A stretch of DNA of 24,172 nucleotides, from positions 1-24,172 of the forward strand of contig JAPPQA010000147.1 of the NCBI GenBank assembly GCA_028817255.1, given 5' to 3'. Of the stretch, positions 23,362 to 24,172 are shown in pieces (within the stretch, counting starts at the first letter, position 1; every line of letters starts with the position of its first letter). The DNA is from Gammaproteobacteria bacterium (GTDB lineage Bacteria; Pseudomonadota; Gammaproteobacteria; Porifericomitales; Porifericomitaceae). A program made the position numbers and the translations under genes. The notes beneath the pieces were generated by a model that was not told the origin of the DNA, did not search any database, and saw only the letters and a list, made by a program, of their open reading frames with translations.

Positions 23362-24128
23362 AATCTCTCCTCCTCTCGCCGGGTCAGCACTTCGCAGGCG
23401 CTTGCCGTAATCAGTATGGTGTGTTCCCACTGGGCGGAAGGGCTCCGATCCCGGGTGACCACGGTCCAGCGATCGTCCAGCAGCTGTACCCGCCGCTTGC
23501 CGGCGTTGAGCATGGGTTCGATGGTGAAGGTCATGCCCGGGCGCATCGTGACGCCGGGGTCGTGGCTGCGGTAGTGCAGTACCTGCGGGTCTTCGTGGAA
23601 CTCCCTGCCGATGCCGTGGCCGCAGTATTCGCGCACCACCGAAAAGCGGGACGCCTCGGCGTGATCCTGGATCGCCGCCCCGATCGCGCCGAGGTTGGTC
23701 CCGGGGCGTGCCGCCCGGATGCCTTTTTGCATGCATTCGTAGGCCACTTCGACCAACCGCCGGGTGCGGGCGGGGGGCGTGCCCACCAGGAACATTTTGC
23801 TGGTGTCGCCGTGGTAGCCGTCCTTGATCACGGTCACGTCTATGTTGACGATATCCCCCTTGCGCAGTCGGCAATCGTCGTTCGGGATGCCGTGGCAGAC
23901 GACATGGTTGACCGAGGTGCAGATGGAGCGCGGAAAGCCGCGGTAGTGCAGCGGCGCCGGGATCGCCTGCTGCTCGTTGACGATGTACTCGTGGCAGAGC
24001 CGGTCCAATTCGCCGGTGCTGACGCCGGCCCGCACGTGCGGGCCGATCATTTGCAACACCTCGGCGGCCAACCGCGAGGCGACTCGCATCTTTTCTATTT
24101 CCTCGGCGGTTTTGATGGATATGGCCAT
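23358..24128 (-). CDS. map: Type I methionine aminopeptidase
   Basis: It removes the initiator methionine from nascent proteins in the cytoplasm. The 256 residues hold the five metal ligands in family blocks: NIDVTVIKDGYHGDTSKMF (two Asp), CGHGIGREFHEDP (His), TIEPML (Glu) and WEHTILIT (Glu). I chose the ATG at 24128 because MAISIKTAEEIEKMR is the usual start; an in-frame ATG at 24158 adds ten unlike residues. No ribosome site is seen. A TACAAT (24143-24138) nine bases before the ATG could give a very short leader, but no -35 is found. It is the first gene of the downstream cluster. In related bacteria rpsB lies divergently beyond this end, which the window does not reach. Confidence 0.96.
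   Translation of the reverse strand: MAISIKTAEEIEKMRVASRLAAEVLQMIGPHVRAGVSTGELDRLCHEYIVNEQQAIPAPLHYRGFPRSICTSVNHVVCHGIPNDDCRLRKGDIVNIDVTVIKDGYHGDTSKMFLVGTPPARTRRLVEVAYECMQKGIRAARPGTNLGAIGAAIQDHAEASRFSVVREYCGHGIGREFHEDPQVLHYRSHDPGVTMRPGMTFTIEPMLNAGKRRVQLLDDRWTVVTRDRSPSAQWEHTILITASACEVLTRREEERF
23369..23374 (-). promoter_or_regulatory. Consensus Shine-Dalgarno deciding the glnD start
   Basis: AGGAGG on the minus strand lies within the last codons of map, seven bases before CTG (23361) and four before ATT (23364). It is the strongest ribosome site in the window and supports initiation at one of these rare codons rather than at the distant GTG 23202, which has none. Confidence 0.6.
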
Positions 24129-24172
24129 GGGACTGCTATTGTACAGGTTCGGATACACAGGGGGCGGCGCCA
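24129..24172. other. Start of the region upstream of map
   Basis: Only 44 bases are visible. A TACAAT (minus, 24143-24138) is the sole promoter-like element and lacks a -35. Nothing else can be supported. Confidence 0.3.

Noticed and set aside
21559..23574. 671-residue open frame on the plus strand antisense to glnD
   Set aside because: It mirrors glnD codon by codon, has low-complexity Gln/Ala/Val-rich sequence and no family motifs; GC-rich genes commonly leave such open antisense frames.
24138..24143. TACAAT as the map promoter
   Set aside because: No -35 at 16-18 bases and the upstream sequence is GC-rich and truncated by the window end; left as a note only.

Overview
The window looks like a chromosomal stretch of a GC-rich gammaproteobacterium. 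A MutH mismatch-repair nuclease, a family essentially confined to Gammaproteobacteria, sits in a map-glnD cluster of the kind seen in that class. ComM, Prc, DusA, FKBP and a standalone MutH support the same reading. The species cannot be named from the sequence. Almost every base is coding, spacers are short, and long antisense open frames are common only because of the base composition.

Left end (1-2535): a truncated Type III restriction endonuclease (Res) gene enters from outside the window. It is clearly less GC-rich than the rest and is probably horizontally acquired. Next comes comM (minus strand), which is intact, then a divergent promoter region and msrA (plus). The end of msrA overlaps a small unrecognised secreted coiled-coil protein, which converges on the tRNA methylthiotransferase mtaB (minus).

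Middle (5331-15096, all minus strand): mtaB, a class II-type histone deacetylase-like hydrolase, and a 1197-residue membrane Ser/Thr kinase carrying a C-terminal formylglycine-generating-enzyme-like (SUMF1) domain. These three may be co-transcribed from a promoter near 11614-11643. A 430-bp spacer holds that promoter, what looks like a remnant of a glutathione S-transferase gene, and GC hairpins. Then come an NAD-type isocitrate dehydrogenase and the periplasmic tail-specific protease Prc. An alpha/beta hydrolase (plus) diverges from prc and may be made from a leaderless transcript.

Right end (16349-24128, minus strand): a very tight six-gene unit, map > glnD > mutH > dusA > DCC/lipase-maturation-factor fusion > FKBP isomerase. 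Four junctions are four-base NTGA stop/start overlaps and the fifth is a 2-nt gap. Translational coupling is therefore likely along the whole unit. The glnD start is unusual: reading from the overlap requires a CTG (or ATT) start codon behind a consensus AGGAGG.

No tRNA, rRNA, CRISPR array, insertion sequence or phage gene was found. I do not see a clearly new multi-gene defence or metabolic system. The most interesting items are the pseudo-FGE kinase, the CTG-started glnD, the DCC-LMF fusion, the FKBP with a duplicated N-terminal domain, the MsrA without resolving cysteines, and the GST relic.
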